The position numbers were made by a program, and so were the translations under genes. Positions 62,701 through 64,000 of a DNA stretch of 64,000 nt are shown here, piece by piece. Positions within the stretch are counted from its first letter, which is position 1; each line of letters opens with the position of its first letter. The stretch covers positions 124,001 to 188,000 of the forward strand of contig JBBMOL010000372.1 in NCBI GenBank assembly GCA_037954665.1. Direction: 5' to 3'. Under the pieces are notes generated by a model. That model searched no databases, had not been told where the DNA came from, and saw only the letters and a program-made list of their open reading frames with translations. Source of the DNA: Laguncularia racemosa (lineage: Eukaryota > Streptophyta > Magnoliopsida > Myrtales > Combretaceae).

Positions 62701-63512
62701 AATCTAAGAATTGTGACGATGTGGAACCCTTAGATTATAAGTGATAGTATTTTTAACCATCAAGACAACTTTTGGTATAGAGGCTAAAAACTTAATAACT
62801 CCTAAGATTAGACATGCTTAATGGTGAGCGATGCCAATATAGGTAATCTTTAGATTAAGAACTAAATCAAAAGACAAAACTATGAAGCATGCTACGCAAA
62901 AATTGTTGTTATAAATGGTATTAAGGCTATTTGTCAATCGATAGGAAAGCTAAGTGTTGCACATGATAAAGTATTACAATGTGACAACCGCCCCTTAAAT
63001 TCGTTTTAGATGAAGTGCTATATAAATGGGGTTACCGCTTGAACAAAGAGGCTACCTCTAAGGTCCTATCTGTTTAGTACGGTCTTGGACACATTTAATT
63101 ATACTAATAAAAGCATTAGTACTATTAGTAAAAGAGAGGTGACCTAGAAAGTAACTACACTAAGTGACATAACCATGAGGCATAATAATATAGTATAATA
63201 CCTTGGTGTGAGCAATTCTACTCATTATACAAAAATGGTAAAAGCATAAAGAGATAGGCCAAATAGGATATAAGTAAACAAAAATTTTCTCTAGCTCTTG
63301 AAAAGTTTACTTATGAACATCTCTAGATTTACAAATATTCATGTTAAATTACCAAATTTGTACAAATTTACAAACTTATGCAGTTTCAACATGTTTGATG
63401 ACATTTACAATTTTTGAACTTCATAATATTTCTTTTAAGAAATTCAAGAAGAAAAGGAACATTAAGAACTTAATTATGAAGTTTCATAAAAGGACAAACC
63501 ATTACATTATTT
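59790..63512. other. Intergenic, no gene seen
   Basis: AT-rich. A TTA microsatellite lies at 60504-60526. A block at about 61,500-61,680 (GCAAATTGTCAAACATATG, TTGAAGTTTAGGGGTATAAT) weakly resembles the interior of the large repeats at 40,562 and 46,167 and may be a third, very old copy. Confidence 0.45.
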
Positions 63513-63805
63513 CACACTTGCCACTTTCAAGTTAAATTTTTTGACATATTACGAACATTTAATTGCTTTAGTGAATTTTTAAAGTAAACAACACAATTTT
63601 ATTGTTTTTTGTTTTCCAATTTGAAAATTGCAATTCTTTTCTCTTCTTCTTTTATTGTTTCACACTTGCCACTTTAAAGTTACAATTTTTGACATAGTAC
63701 AAACATTTAATTGCTTTAGTGAATTTTTAAAGTAAACAACACAATTTTATTGTTTTTTGTTTTCCAATTCGAAAATTGCAATTCTTTTCTCTTCTTTTAT
63801 TGTTT
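63513..63805. repeat. Recent tandem duplication, unit 148 bp
   Basis: Two adjacent copies start CACACTTGCCACTTT at 63513 and 63661 and run in parallel through TTAATTGCTTTAGTGAATTT and AAATTGCAATTCTTTTCTC. They differ at only a few positions, including a short CTT indel near the end. Confidence 0.9.
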
Positions 63806-64000
63806 TACAAAAATTTAAATGAAAACAAAAAGAAAGAGTTTTTTATAGCCTTGCCAAGGGTAAATTACAAATAAATTATTATATTCAATCCAGTATACTT
63901 GTCTTTTTATGTTTAAAATTCAAGGTTTTTCAAACGTCTAAAATGATCATATAGGGTCTGAAAGACGCCTCCACAAATTTTGGTTTAAGTTCTTAATTTC

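Overview
The window is nuclear DNA of a flowering plant, most likely a eudicot. It is AT-rich, carries GT-AG introns, and contains Copia and Gypsy LTR elements, L1-type LINEs and short-intron/long-intron gene structure. The species cannot be named from the sequence. I found no rRNA or tRNA gene and no CRISPR array.

Region 1 (1-33,660) is one gene on the minus strand: the N-terminal part of SPLAYED (SYD), a SWI2/SNF2 chromatin-remodelling ATPase. I could place a 5' UTR exon and eleven coding exons, all with GT-AG borders and matching phases: 32692-32588, 32506-32445, 25196-25081, 24962-24651, 24573-24329, 16893-16760, 16675-16611, 12887-12537, 12422-12244, 511-414 and 231-46. Together they read 617 codons without a stop, from the conserved N-terminus through the QLQ-like segment to the HSA region. 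The ATPase domain lies beyond base 1. Seven introns are small (77-182 bp, and 798 bp for the first). The other four are 3.7, 7.2, 7.4 and 11.7 kb and are filled with mobile elements.

Intron 10 (512-12243) holds two Copia elements, antisense to SYD, each with a perfect 5-bp target duplication. Their LTRs differ by about 2% and 11%, so they inserted at different times. Intron 8 holds a decayed Ty3/Gypsy relic. Intron 6 holds a decayed L1-type LINE and an unidentified broken coding sequence. Intron 3 holds a nested stack: a tandem duplication of about 550 bp, split by a long-inverted-repeat DNA element with a TAA duplication, itself split by an almost intact L1-type LINE. Both LINEs lie sense to SYD.

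Region 2 (33,661-64,000) has no gene that I can support. Its main feature is a diverged tandem array (unit about 320 bp) between about 40.3 and 54.4 kb. It has been opened repeatedly by insertions: two copies of a large TGTCACGCCCC-type LTR-like repeat (40,562 and 46,167), an internally deleted LTR element with a clear primer-binding site (51,777-53,000) and a probable solo LTR (53,243-53,831). Further right, a probable solo LTR (58,142-59,426) splits an older coding-like fragment, and a 148-bp tandem duplication lies near the end.

The window therefore shows one conserved regulatory gene kept in frame while its introns and upstream region were repeatedly invaded. I see no evidence for a new enzymatic or defence system.
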